A DNA stretch of 35,359 nt, taken from Bacillota bacterium. Lineage in GTDB: Bacteria; Bacillota; Sulfobacillia; JAJZYS01; JAJYTV01. The stretch lies in the NCBI GenBank assembly GCA_021793645.1, contig JAJYSJ010000026.1, forward strand, positions 1-35,359. The letters run 5' to 3'. The position numbers and the translations under genes are program-made. The notes beneath the pieces were generated by a model. It was not told the DNA's origin. It made no database searches and was given only the letters and a program-made list of their open reading frames with translations. This document shows, in pieces, positions 16,696 through 25,363 of the stretch (its first letter is position 1; each line of letters starts with the position of its first letter).

Positions 16696-16896
16696 ATGGA
16701 CCAGGATCGAGCTACCGCAGGTCGCAAGGGACTGTACTTCCTCCTGATCATTCCCTTTATCGGCACGCTATTCCCCGCGTTCTACGCTTCCGCGACTCCA
16801 ACACTTTGGGGCTTCCCCTTCTTCTACTGGTACCAGTTCCTTTGGGTCATCATCTCCAGCGTGATCACAGGACTCGTCTACTTAATCGCAAGATAA
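16696..16896 (+). CDS. DUF3311-family small membrane protein
   Basis: A 66-residue protein with two predicted transmembrane helices (about 13-31 and 42-64) and the WGFPFFYWYQ turn characteristic of DUF3311. Such small proteins are commonly encoded directly upstream of SSS-family symporters, as here, and may be an accessory subunit. AAGGAG lies 8 nt before the ATG. The symporter starts 16 bp downstream with its own strong ribosome binding site, so the two are one transcription unit. Confidence 0.88.
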   Translation: MDQDRATAGRKGLYFLLIIPFIGTLFPAFYASATPTLWGFPFFYWYQFLWVIISSVITGLVYLIAR

Positions 16897-16912
16897 GGAG
16901 GAAACAGGAAAC

Positions 16913-18442
16913 ATGGTCAACTGGACTGCTTTGATCGTCTTCCTTGTACTCTTCCTTTTCGTTGCCATCATGGGCTTCTGGGCCGCACGGTGGCGCTCGG
17001 GGGACCTGAGTCTCCTGAGTGAGTGGGGACTTGCGGGGCGCAGCTTCGGCACAGTCATCACCTGGTTTTTGCTCGGTGGGGACCTCTACACCGCATACAC
17101 CTTCATCGCGGTGCCTGCGCTCGTCTACGCCAAGGGAGCGCTCGGCTTCTTTGCCGTGCCGTACACGATCGTCGTCTACCCATTTGTCTTCCTCGTCATG
17201 CCTCGCCTCTGGGCAGTGGCAAAGAAGCACAACTACATCACGCCATCAGACTTCGTGAAGGGGCGGTTCGGGAGCCGCGGCCTCGCACTTGCCATAGCCA
17301 TCACCGGCATCCTCGCGACGATGCCCTACATCGCCCTCCAGCTCGTTGGCATCCAGTACGTCCTGGCAGCGATGGGCATTACCGGGTCCGGCCTGATGAA
17401 CGACCTGCCGCTGATCATCGCGTTCGTCATTCTGGCCGCCTACACCTACACGAGCGGTCTGCGTGCGCCAGCACTGACCGCAGTCGTCAAGGACATTCTC
17501 ATCTATCTGACGATCATCGTGGCGCTAATCGTGATCCCGGCCCGTCTCGGCGGCTTCGGTGCCATCTTCCAGGCGGCGAGCCAGCAGCTGCCCGGACACA
17601 CCCCGCCGGGTTCCCTGATCCTGAGCCCGTCGCTCTTCGCAGCGTACGGCACGCTGGCATTCGGCTCCGCACTCGCCCTGTTCCTCTACCCGCACGCGCT
17701 GACCGGCGTGTTCAGCTCGAACGGGCCGAAGACGATCAAGCGCAATGCAGCGCTCTTGCCGATCTACTCGCTGCTCCTTGGGTTCATCGCCCTGCTCGGG
17801 TACATGGCGCTCGCCGCCCACGTCAACGTGGCCAGCCCGAACGCCGCCGTCCCGGCGCTCTTCCTCAAGATGTTCCCGTCCTGGTTCGCCGGCGTCGCCT
17901 TCGCGGCGATCGCGATCGGCGCTCTGGTGCCGGCCTCGATCATGTCGATTGCGGCGGCGAACCTCTTCTCGCGCAACATCTGGCGCGAGTACGTAAACCC
18001 GAACATGACCGACAAGCAGGAGTCCAAGACCGCCAAGGTCACGTCGCTCGTGGTGAAGCTGGGCGCGCTGGCGTTCATCATCTTCATCCCTGCGACCTTC
18101 TCGATCCAGTTGCAGCTGCTAGGCGGCATCTGGATCCTGCAGACGCTGCCCTCGATCGTGATCGGACTGTATACCCGCTGGATGCACCGCACGGGCCTGC
18201 TGATCGGCTGGTTTGTCGGCATGGTATTCGGCACCTTCATGGCCGCGACGACCGGGTTCTCATCCTCGGTCTTCGCCGTCGGCGGCGTCGCTGGTTACGC
18301 GGGCATCTGGGCCCTTCTCGCGAACCTCGTCGTCGTCGTCGTGTTGACCTGGGTGCTACGCGCGTCGCGTGTGCCGGAAGGCAATGACGCGACGGCGCCA
18401 ACCGACTACGCTCTGGTCGAGGAGACAAGCGCCGCAATGTAG
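16913..18442 (+). CDS. sodium:solute symporter (SSS family), monocarboxylate type
   Basis: A 509-residue integral membrane transporter with about 13 hydrophobic helices. The SSS pattern is visible: WGLAGRSFGTVITWFLLGGDLYTAYTF in the first helices, YTYTSGLRAPALTAVVKD at the Na+ site region, and conserved Ser/Ala-rich helices after residue 320. SSS proteins couple solute uptake to Na+ (or H+). Pairing with DUF3311 and the overall pattern point to acetate, pyruvate or lactate uptake (MctP-like), but a substrate cannot be proven. ATG 16913 follows AAGGAGG. A hairpin at 18508-18539 ends the unit. Confidence 0.88.
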   Translation: MVNWTALIVFLVLFLFVAIMGFWAARWRSGDLSLLSEWGLAGRSFGTVITWFLLGGDLYTAYTFIAVPALVYAKGALGFFAVPYTIVVYPFVFLVMPRLWAVAKKHNYITPSDFVKGRFGSRGLALAIAITGILATMPYIALQLVGIQYVLAAMGITGSGLMNDLPLIIAFVILAAYTYTSGLRAPALTAVVKDILIYLTIIVALIVIPARLGGFGAIFQAASQQLPGHTPPGSLILSPSLFAAYGTLAFGSALALFLYPHALTGVFSSNGPKTIKRNAALLPIYSLLLGFIALLGYMALAAHVNVASPNAAVPALFLKMFPSWFAGVAFAAIAIGALVPASIMSIAAANLFSRNIWREYVNPNMTDKQESKTAKVTSLVVKLGALAFIIFIPATFSIQLQLLGGIWILQTLPSIVIGLYTRWMHRTGLLIGWFVGMVFGTFMAATTGFSSSVFAVGGVAGYAGIWALLANLVVVVVLTWVLRASRVPEGNDATAPTDYALVEETSAAM

Positions 18443-18507
18443 TGCCGCTGCTCCTTGACGGCGCCCCAACACGCTGCGTGTACATCCGCACGCGATAGCC
18501 ATCCACT

Positions 18508-18539
18508 GTGCGGCGAGTGCCTTTGGGCATTCGCCGCAC
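18508..18539 (+). terminator. hairpin after the symporter operon
   Basis: GTGCGGCGAGTGCC (18508-18521) pairs with GGCATTCGCCGCAC (18526-18539) with one G-T pair and a TTTG loop, 65 nt after the symporter stop. It is followed by CCATTTG. Confidence 0.7.
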
Positions 18540-18597
18540 CCATTTGCGGGGAGGACATCGTCTGTACCTGCGGGAACCTTTGAGAGAGGTGCCGTCA

Positions 18598-19794
18598 TTG
18601 CTGGGACGCGATCGCGATCTGCGCTGGCTGCCCTGGGCGCTGCTCGGGGCGCTGGGCTGGCTGTTCGTCTACGCTGACCGCGCGGTGCTGAGTCCTCTCC
18701 TGCGGGACTTCGGCCGCCTGTTCCACGTTGGCCCTGCCGCGCTGGGCCTTCTCTCGACCGCATTCTTCCTGACCTATACCGCGGTGCAGATCCCGGCCGG
18801 CCGGCTGGCCGACCGGATATCGCCGCGCTTGCTGCTGGGCATCGGCTACGTCGGGTTCGGCGTCTTCGTCGCACTGACCGCCCTTTCCTCGGGCTACTAC
18901 GGCGTGCTGGCGTTTTCCGCACTGGCGGGTCTCTTCCAAGGCGTCTACTATCCGACGCAGTTCGCCGTCACGGCACGGCGCATCCCTCCGCACATGCTGC
19001 CCCTGGCAAACGCGGTGATCACGTCCGGCATGGGCGCAGGTATCGCACTGGGATACCTCGTCGCGACGGTTCTGGGCCAGGGTGCATGGCAGACGCCAGT
19101 TTGGGTGCTGGGCGTGCTAACAATAGGGGTTGGGGTCGTACTCTACGTTGCAACCCCGAAGGACGTCAGACGGCCTGGCGCCACAGCCGCACCCGCACCT
19201 GCCGCACCTGCCGCACGAGCGGCGCGGGGCGGCGGACGCCGCTTCGCTCTGCTTCTGGCACTCAACTTCTGCTCGCTCTACGCGTTCTTCTTCCTGCTCG
19301 CGTGGCTGCCGTACGTCCTAGCCGGGATCCTCCCGTGGCACGGCCTCGCTTTGGGAGCGGCGGCGGCTTGGCCAACGATCGTCGCACTGCCGGCCACGAT
19401 CCTCTGGAGTATGCGCGGTCCCCAGGGAGCGCCGCGGCTCCGCCGCATGCGCCTTCTGCTCCTGGTCGCCGGAATCTCCCTGAGCCTACTCGGCGTCGCA
19501 CAAAGCAGCCCGATTCTGCTGCTCATGCTGCTTACGCTCTACGGGATTACCGGAAAGCTCGTTCTCGACCCCCTGATCCTCAGCGAGGTGACTGCGAGCC
19601 TCGGTGAGGAAAGCTATGGACAGGCGTTCGGCATGCTGAACTTCGTCGGGATGATGGCATCGGTGGTGGCACCGACGCTCAGCGGATACCTCATCGAGCA
19701 CTTCGGAGGATTTCCGGCTGCGGCAGCGGTTGCCGCGGTGCTCGTCCTGGCAGGCCTCGCGATCACCATGTGGCTGCGGCCAGCGGAGGCCTAG
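18598..19794 (+). CDS. MFS transporter (ACS-like)
   Basis: A 398-residue major facilitator with about 12 helices and a basic, Ala/Pro-rich central loop (about residues 180-215). YADRAVLSPLL in the first helix and GRLADRISPR in the loop between helices 2 and 3 resemble anion:cation symporter (ACS) carriers for organic acids, though a role in export is possible. I chose TTG at 18598 because GAGAGAGGTG ends about 6-8 nt upstream; the frame is open to 18508 but that part overlaps the terminator hairpin. The lipoprotein gene begins 63 bp downstream on the same strand. Confidence 0.85.
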   Translation: MLGRDRDLRWLPWALLGALGWLFVYADRAVLSPLLRDFGRLFHVGPAALGLLSTAFFLTYTAVQIPAGRLADRISPRLLLGIGYVGFGVFVALTALSSGYYGVLAFSALAGLFQGVYYPTQFAVTARRIPPHMLPLANAVITSGMGAGIALGYLVATVLGQGAWQTPVWVLGVLTIGVGVVLYVATPKDVRRPGATAAPAPAAPAARAARGGGRRFALLLALNFCSLYAFFFLLAWLPYVLAGILPWHGLALGAAAAWPTIVALPATILWSMRGPQGAPRLRRMRLLLLVAGISLSLLGVAQSSPILLLMLLTLYGITGKLVLDPLILSEVTASLGEESYGQAFGMLNFVGMMASVVAPTLSGYLIEHFGGFPAAAAVAAVLVLAGLAITMWLRPAEA

Positions 19795-19857
19795 GAAAGG
19801 TCCTACCGGACCGTGGGGCGAAATTCGCGAACTGAAACAGTCCAGGGGGGGAGCACC

Positions 19858-21771
19858 TTGCGGAAGTCGGGCAGAGGCCTCGCGGCAGTGCTCCTCGCCC
19901 TCTCCACGTTGCTGGCGGGGTGCGCAAGCCAGGGCACTTCCCCACGGCTTCATCCGCAAGCAACACCCACTGCACCAAAGGCACAGACGCCCCTGACGCC
20001 GGAAATCTCGGACGCTCTGCCGCCGCTGAGCCCGGTGACCCAGAAGACGGCGCTGGTGCAGCACCCGATGCTGACGCAGGTGCAAATGGTCGGACCCTAT
20101 GGCGGCTGGGCCATCGAACAGCTGCTCCACGGCATGGCCGTCGCGCGCACGGAGGACGGCGGCCGCCATTGGACGACACTCTATGTGACGCCGCATCCGG
20201 CGATCCAGTTGAGCGCTGCGGATATGCAGACGGCGTACGTGCTGCTTTCCGCCTGTTCCGGGTCGAACTGCTCCGCGACGCAGTTGATGGCCACCCACGA
20301 CGGCGGCGCAACATGGCAGTCCGTTTACGCCGCTCAGGGCTTTGAGGCGAAGGCTGTGAGCTTTGTCAGCCCATCGGTCGGCTACGTCGCGGGAACCGTC
20401 CCGGCGTCGGCGGGTGCGCCGCGCGGGGATCTCTTGGCAACGCAGGACGCAGGCCAGGTCTGGACGGAGCACCCGCTTCCCTGCGACTCCACGTCGATGG
20501 CGCTCTCGTTCCCGACCGCTGCGCAAGGCTGGCTCTTGTGCGGAGGACCGTCTGGACCTGGCGTTCAGGGGAAGGCCCTCTTTCATACGCTGGACGGCGG
20601 TGCAAACTGGTCGCTCGTCTCGTCGGTCTCGCTGCCACAATCTCCGCCGTCGGGGCCAATCGTCCCGGGCATCGGAGTGCCGCTCACGGGATTCGTGCAT
20701 ACCCTCTTCTTCCGCAGCGCCCAGCAAGGCTGGATGGGCCTCGACCGCGGGGGCATCTATGAGACGACCGACGGCGGCGTCCATTGGCACCCAGTTTGGC
20801 AGCCGCCGTTCGCTCCAGGCGCCGATGACGCCTTCTCGGTCGGATTCACCGACGCACTGCACGGATGGGTGCTGTACGGCGAAGGGCCGCCCCTTTCCAC
20901 GACCTCCGATGGGGGCCGCACCTGGACGATTGTTTACCCGCCCCTGAGTCCTGCGACGTCGATCAGCTTCTCTTCCACACAAGATGCATTGGCAGCCGGC
21001 TGGGTCTACGACGGAACCCTGATCCTCTCCACCACGGACGGCGGGGTTCAGTGGACGATGGCGGCCCGTGCTCCCGTCGATATTTCGAGTCTGACAGTCG
21101 TGGGACCGAGCACGTTCCTAGTGCTTGGCCAAAACGCCCTCTACCGCACCGAGGACGGGGGCGCAACCTGGGCAGCCTCCCCGCCGCCGCAGGGCTACTA
21201 CCCCGCAAGCATCGGCATGCTGAACGCAGACGTGGGCTACCTCGCGGCCTACAAGCCCGGGGCGGGACGGGCACTCTTTTCAACGACGGACGGCGGTGAA
21301 CTCTGGCAGCCCTTGCCCACGCCCTTCTCACCTGCTGCTGTCGCCGTTTCTGGAAACGGCTCTGTGCTTGCCGTCGGTCCCGCAAGCCAGCACGGGATCT
21401 GGCAGCACGTTTTCAACGGCACGATGCAGGAGATCGGCTTGTCGCCAGGAGTGCCGTACCTGTGGCGCCTCAGCGGCGGGCACTGGTGGCCGGTGCGCAT
21501 CCCCGGCTGGCACCGGGGACAGGCGCCCTTGACCGGGCTGCGGGTCGGGCAAAGCGGCCTCGTCTGGATGTGGTCCCAGACGCAGCTTTGGCTGAGCACC
21601 AACGGCGGCGCGAGTTGGCAGGAGATGCGATTCGGCGACAGGCTCTCCATCTCCGACGTGAGTTTCACCGATCCGCTGCACGGCTGGATCCTCTCCGCAG
21701 GCAACAACGTGTACGCCACGTCCGACGGGGGCCAGACGTGGCGCGAGATCGCAGGCAGCCCGACCTATTGA
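19858..21771 (+). CDS. Asp-box (BNR/YCF48-like) beta-propeller lipoprotein
   Basis: A 637-residue secreted lipoprotein. The N-terminus has a basic start, a hydrophobic stretch and a lipobox LAGC with Cys22 as the lipidation site, followed by a Pro/Thr-rich linker to about residue 60. The rest contains eleven copies of the Asp-box pattern (T-x-D-G-G-x-x-W), one of them written STNGGASW and one with Ala in place of the first Gly. Such repeats mark the turns of beta-propellers as in YCF48/Hcf136, sortilin and sialidases. No catalytic residues of a sialidase were recognised, so a binding or assembly role outside the membrane is likelier. TTG 19858 follows a GGGGGGAG. Confidence 0.85.
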   Translation: MRKSGRGLAAVLLALSTLLAGCASQGTSPRLHPQATPTAPKAQTPLTPEISDALPPLSPVTQKTALVQHPMLTQVQMVGPYGGWAIEQLLHGMAVARTEDGGRHWTTLYVTPHPAIQLSAADMQTAYVLLSACSGSNCSATQLMATHDGGATWQSVYAAQGFEAKAVSFVSPSVGYVAGTVPASAGAPRGDLLATQDAGQVWTEHPLPCDSTSMALSFPTAAQGWLLCGGPSGPGVQGKALFHTLDGGANWSLVSSVSLPQSPPSGPIVPGIGVPLTGFVHTLFFRSAQQGWMGLDRGGIYETTDGGVHWHPVWQPPFAPGADDAFSVGFTDALHGWVLYGEGPPLSTTSDGGRTWTIVYPPLSPATSISFSSTQDALAAGWVYDGTLILSTTDGGVQWTMAARAPVDISSLTVVGPSTFLVLGQNALYRTEDGGATWAASPPPQGYYPASIGMLNADVGYLAAYKPGAGRALFSTTDGGELWQPLPTPFSPAAVAVSGNGSVLAVGPASQHGIWQHVFNGTMQEIGLSPGVPYLWRLSGGHWWPVRIPGWHRGQAPLTGLRVGQSGLVWMWSQTQLWLSTNGGASWQEMRFGDRLSISDVSFTDPLHGWILSAGNNVYATSDGGQTWREIAGSPTY

Positions 21772-21785
21772 TACTGCCGCAGTGC

Positions 21786-22523
21786 CTAGGCGGGGTCCCC
21801 TGCGGTCTCGCGTCCGGGAGCGGCCAGCACGCGCTCTTTGGCAAAGGTGCGCGCTCCCGGCATTCCCGACCGTTCGATGCGCCGCGCCGCCCGCGCCAGG
21901 TTGAACTCGGTGCGGCGCAGCCCCACCTCGGGGCCGAAGATCGCCCAGTAGGCACCGGGTGCATCCTCGCACGGGAGCCCGACGCTGCCCGGATCGACGA
22001 TGCGCTGTCCACCTGCCTTCCGGTCGAAGGCGAGGTGGGCTCGCCCGACGACGCAGATACGCTGACTCACACTCGAGAACATCGCCTGGATGTCTTCCTC
22101 CGGAGTGCTCGGCGTGACAACCGCATGTTCCGCACCGGGTGTCCCATGGCAGAAGTAGATCTCTCCCAGCTCGTCGGCTGAGAGCACGACGTGGTCGGGC
22201 AAGTTTGCGAGGAAGTCGCGGTGACTTCGCGTAATGCGTCCCGACGCCCACGCGACGATCGGGTCGAACGCGGCCAGTTCCGCCATCCTGCCCGCCATGC
22301 GCAGATCGTAAGCGGCGACGAGCGCGCGGTCTGCATCACCCTTGATCGGCACGGCCCACTGACCGAGTGCCATCAGGATGTCAAGCGTCTGAGCGGGCAA
22401 GGGGCCTGCGGCGAGGTCGCCGCCGATCACGACGGCTGACGGGCCCTCCTCGCGACAGGAATGGAGCGCTGCCTCCATGGCCGGCAGATTTCCATGGATG
22501 TCGTAGAGTGCAGCGATGCGCAT
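21786..22523 (-). CDS. metallophosphoesterase-family protein with altered metal site
   Basis: A 245-residue calcineurin-like phosphoesterase of the YfcE/MJ0936 group. It keeps DIHGN (Asp8, His10), GGD (Asp36) and FCHGTP (His126), and ends the core with a DPGSVGLP motif. The usual GNxD motif reads GDAD, putting Asp63 in place of the Asn ligand. The usual GHTH reads GRAH, with Arg161 in place of the first His and His163 kept. Both changes hit the second metal of the di-metal centre, so activity may be lost or changed. The ATG start has a GGGGCGAG upstream. It converges with the lipoprotein gene, 14 bp between stops. Confidence 0.88.
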   Translation of the reverse strand: MRIAALYDIHGNLPAMEAALHSCREEGPSAVVIGGDLAAGPLPAQTLDILMALGQWAVPIKGDADRALVAAYDLRMAGRMAELAAFDPIVAWASGRITRSHRDFLANLPDHVVLSADELGEIYFCHGTPGAEHAVVTPSTPEEDIQAMFSSVSQRICVVGRAHLAFDRKAGGQRIVDPGSVGLPCEDAPGAYWAIFGPEVGLRRTEFNLARAARRIERSGMPGARTFAKERVLAAPGRETAGDPA

Positions 22524-22874
22524 CTGCTCGCCCCCTACTGAATCTTGCCAACTGCTTCAAGCTTCCTATTCCTTGTCCCGAGCCGCCGCGCCTGCACCAG
22601 GCTCCCCGATGTGGTTGGGTCCGCCTTGCGCGGTCCAACGAACAGCCAAGCGAAGAAGCATACCGGAGGAGAGTTTCCGTGAATGCTGGGCCGAAGCCTC
22701 CATGCGACTGAAGGTAGCCTTAGGTAGGGGGGTCGATGGCTCCGTGGCCCATGCCTTTGACAAGCCTGCAGGCCCTCAGCATGCCGCGTTGCGTGGTGAA
22801 GATGTGACATGGCGGCGGACTGCAAGGAAGCGCCCACCGGTCGTGGAACTCTAGCGACGGAGGCGAGGCAGTCT
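22524..22874. other. intergenic region upstream of the Qnr-like cluster
   Basis: About 350 bp between divergent genes. No tRNA, riboswitch or convincing gene was recognised. TTGACA at 22757-22762 is a perfect -35 hexamer, but the sequence 17-18 nt downstream is a poor -10, so it is only a hint of the cluster's promoter. GGAGGAG near 22672 precedes very short frames only. Confidence 0.3.
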
Positions 22875-23483
22875 GTGGTGACGTGGCGAGAGAAGCAATT
22901 CGTTGATCAAGTGTTTGCTCACGACGACTTCAGCACCGCTTCGCTGCAGACCTGCACCTTCGAACGCTGTGACTTTCGGGACACGCGCTGGACGGAGGCC
23001 GTCCTCTCGGAGTGCAGTTTCGTGGAGTGCAGCTTCGCGGGTTCCGACCTGAACGGAGTCGCGGCACGGTCCTGCAACTTCCTCAACTGCGACTTCCGCG
23101 GGGCCGTCGCCATGCTGAGCGGATCCCTGGCGGAATGCCGCATGACAGGCAGCCGCTTCGACGAGGCGAACTTCGCCGGTCTTGAGATTCAGGGTGGAGA
23201 CTGGTCGTACGCCTCGTTGCGCGGCCTCGACCTGCGCCGTCAGGTTCTCGCTGGCGTCCGCTTGCGCGAGGCGGACCTCTCGGGGTGCAATCTGCAGGAG
23301 GTGGACCTGCGCGGTGCAGATCTTCGGCAGGCGATCGTGCGTGACGCGAAGGTGCGCGGCGCCGATTTTCGGGGCGCTGATCTCGAGGGCGTCGACCTCG
23401 GTCAGCTTGTGCTCCATGGAGTGAAGTTGGATTTGCAGGGGGCAGTCGCTCTCGCGCGGTCTCTTGGAGCGGTCGTCGAGTGA
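22875..23483 (+). CDS. pentapeptide-repeat protein, Qnr-like
   Basis: About 202 residues made almost entirely of pentapeptides centred on Leu or Phe (for example CTFER, CDFRD, CSFVE, ADLSG, VDLRG, ADFRG, ADLEG), roughly 33 in a row, forming a right-handed beta-helix. There is one single-residue slip in register and no long loop. The length, the N-terminal F-x-x-x-DF lead-in and the C-terminal cap (LHGVKLDL, then ARSLGAVVE) resemble Qnr proteins, DNA mimics that shield gyrase and topoisomerase IV from quinolones or natural inhibitors. GTG at 22875 or 22878 fits GGAGG/GAGG upstream; ATG at 22809 would add 22 residues. It is the first gene of a tight plus-strand cluster. Confidence 0.85.
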   Translation: MVTWREKQFVDQVFAHDDFSTASLQTCTFERCDFRDTRWTEAVLSECSFVECSFAGSDLNGVAARSCNFLNCDFRGAVAMLSGSLAECRMTGSRFDEANFAGLEIQGGDWSYASLRGLDLRRQVLAGVRLREADLSGCNLQEVDLRGADLRQAIVRDAKVRGADFRGADLEGVDLGQLVLHGVKLDLQGAVALARSLGAVVE

Positions 23484-23510
23484 TCCAGCGCAGCGAGGAG
23501 GGATTCGGCA

Positions 23511-24395
23511 TTGCAGGTGCTTCTGTTCGGCGGCACTCGCTTCTTCGGCCGTCGCTTGGCAGTACAGCTGATGGAGAAAGGACACCGCCTGACGATCGTG
23601 ACGCGTGGCCAGGCAGAGGATGGTCTCGGGCCGGAAGTGGAGCGCATCCGTGCAGACCGGGCTGACCACGCTGCCCTGGACGATGTGCTGCGCGGCCGCC
23701 AGTTCGATCTCGTGTACGACCAGATCTGCTACACGCCGCGCGAGGCAAAGGCCGCTCTTGACGCACTGGGGGACCGGGTGCGGCGCTACGTCTTCACGTC
23801 CTCGATGTCGGTCTACGGGCCGCAGGAAGCGATGATCGGCGAAGAGGCGTTCGCCCCGGAGTCGCACCGCTATGACCTTCAGGCAGAGCAGTACACCTAC
23901 GCCGAAGGCAAGCGCCAGGCGGAAGCCTACTTCTTTCGCCACGCACCCTGCCCGGTCGTGGCGGCGCGAGTCAGCATGGTCATCTCCGGCACCGACGATT
24001 ACACCGGCCGCTTCGACTTCCACGTTGCGAACGTGGCGAAGGACGAGCCGATTGGAGTCGACCAGGAGGAGCAGGACATTACGTTCGTGACGGCCTGGGA
24101 CGCAGCGGACTTCCTCTTCCTCCTTGGCTCGAGTCCCTATGCGGGCCCGATCAACGTCGGCAACGGCTGCATGAGTGCACAGGCCATCAGCCGCTCGATC
24201 GGCGCGGCCCTCGGCAAGGAGCCCCGCTTCGTCGTAACCGATAGCGACGACCCGCGCCGCTCGCCGTACGTGATCGGCGGAACGCTGCGATGCTCGCTTT
24301 CCCGCGCGCGGGAGATCGGCTACTCCTTCCCGCCCCTGGCTCCCCAACTGCCGAAGATGACGCTGGAATCGGCGATGCGGCTGGGGCTACGATGA
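23511..24395 (+). CDS. NAD-dependent epimerase/dehydratase (extended SDR)
   Basis: A 294-residue extended SDR. It has GGTRFFGRRL for NAD(P) binding at residues 7-16, SSMSVYG with the active-site Ser region, and YTYAEGK with the Tyr-x3-Lys pair. Members interconvert nucleotide sugars or act as atypical reductases or RNA-binding relatives (CSP41 type), so the substrate is open. TTG 23511 has GAGGAGG 9 nt upstream. It lies 27 bp after the Qnr-like gene, and its stop overlaps the ABC ATPase start (ATGA), indicating a shared message. Confidence 0.88.
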   Translation: MQVLLFGGTRFFGRRLAVQLMEKGHRLTIVTRGQAEDGLGPEVERIRADRADHAALDDVLRGRQFDLVYDQICYTPREAKAALDALGDRVRRYVFTSSMSVYGPQEAMIGEEAFAPESHRYDLQAEQYTYAEGKRQAEAYFFRHAPCPVVAARVSMVISGTDDYTGRFDFHVANVAKDEPIGVDQEEQDITFVTAWDAADFLFLLGSSPYAGPINVGNGCMSAQAISRSIGAALGKEPRFVVTDSDDPRRSPYVIGGTLRCSLSRAREIGYSFPPLAPQLPKMTLESAMRLGLR

Positions 24396-25363
24396 ACGAG
24401 CAAGGAGACGGACGCGTGCTGCTCGAGGTGGACCGCGTACGCAAGAGCTATCGCAGGCGCGGTGGTGGCGAGGTATCCGCCGTGTGCGACGTCAGTTTCG
24501 AGCTGAAGGCAGGTCGCATCCTCGCCTTCCTCGGGCCGAACGGCGCCGGAAAGACGACCACGATCAAGATGATCGCCGGACTCGTGCGGATGGACGGAGG
24601 CGACGTGCGCATCGGCGGCCACAGCATCCGCACAGCGGGTCCCGCCGCGCTGCGCCAGCTGGGCGCCGTTCTCGAGGGCAGCCGCAACCTCTATTGGCGC
24701 CTGACGCCCATCGAGAACATCGAGTACTGGGCTGGAATCCGCGGGGTGCCGAGGCGCCGCGCGCGCGAGCGCGGCCTTGCGCTTTTGACCCAGTGCGGCC
24801 TTGAGGACAAAGCGCACCAGACCGTACAGCAGCTCAGCCGCGGGATGCAGCAGCTCGTCGCGATCTGCGCGTCCCTGGTGCACGAGCCCAGGCTTCTCCT
24901 CCTGGATGAACCGACGCTCGGCCTGGATCTCGACGCCGCAGACCGTATCCAGCAGATCGTCGAGCGCCTGGCGCGCATAGAGAACGTCGGCATCCTGCTG
25001 ACAACGCACCAGATGGAAGTGGCGCAGCGCCTCTCGGACGAGGTGGTGCTGATCCGCGAGGGTTCTGTCATCCTGAAGGGCGCGACTGACGCGGTGCGGG
25101 AGCGTTTGAACGGCGACAGCTACGCCTTCGAACTCGGCGCTGGACTGCGGGAGGACCAGCGCGCCTACCTCATCGGGCGCGATGCGACGTTCGACAGCCC
25201 CACCACCTTCCGCCTCGTCGTCCGATCGCCGGAGGACTTCTACGACATCGTGCGCCGCCTTGAACCCTGCCCGATCATCCGCGCCAGCCGGGACACAGCC
25301 GACCTCGGCACCGTCTTCCGCCACTATGTGCACGGCGAGGGCCTCGAGGAGGCGTCGTCATGA
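24392..25363 (+). CDS. ABC-2 exporter ATP-binding protein
   Basis: A 323-residue ATPase of the drug/polysaccharide exporter (DrrA/CcmA-like) class. Walker A is GPNGAGKT (48-55), the signature motif is LSRGM (148-152), where the second Gly of LSGGQ is preceded by Arg, and Walker B is LLLLDEP (168-174), followed by a THQME switch His. About 90 residues beyond the nucleotide-binding domain probably contact the permease. The ATG overlaps the epimerase stop by 4 bp, and the stop overlaps the permease ATG by 4 bp, so the three are translationally coupled. It powers export through the next gene product. Confidence 0.93.
   Translation: MNEQGDGRVLLEVDRVRKSYRRRGGGEVSAVCDVSFELKAGRILAFLGPNGAGKTTTIKMIAGLVRMDGGDVRIGGHSIRTAGPAALRQLGAVLEGSRNLYWRLTPIENIEYWAGIRGVPRRRARERGLALLTQCGLEDKAHQTVQQLSRGMQQLVAICASLVHEPRLLLLDEPTLGLDLDAADRIQQIVERLARIENVGILLTTHQMEVAQRLSDEVVLIREGSVILKGATDAVRERLNGDSYAFELGAGLREDQRAYLIGRDATFDSPTTFRLVVRSPEDFYDIVRRLEPCPIIRASRDTADLGTVFRHYVHGEGLEEASS

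Noticed and set aside
17023-18387. 454-codon plus-strand frame overlapping the symporter
   Set aside because: His/Arg-rich translation in another frame of a certain transporter gene.
19486-20982. 498-codon minus-strand frame opposite the MFS and lipoprotein genes
   Set aside because: The translation is Arg-rich and composition-like, while the plus strand encodes a clear MFS end and a lipobox with Asp-boxes.
22682-22730. very short frames behind GGAGGAG upstream of the Qnr-like gene, possible leader peptide
   Set aside because: The frames are 10-14 codons without attenuator structure or Cys/aromatic runs pointing to a regulatory leader.
22851-24347. 498-codon minus-strand frame opposite the pentapeptide and epimerase genes
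   Set aside because: It is a shadow of the pentapeptide periodicity and the epimerase; no family features or ribosome binding site.
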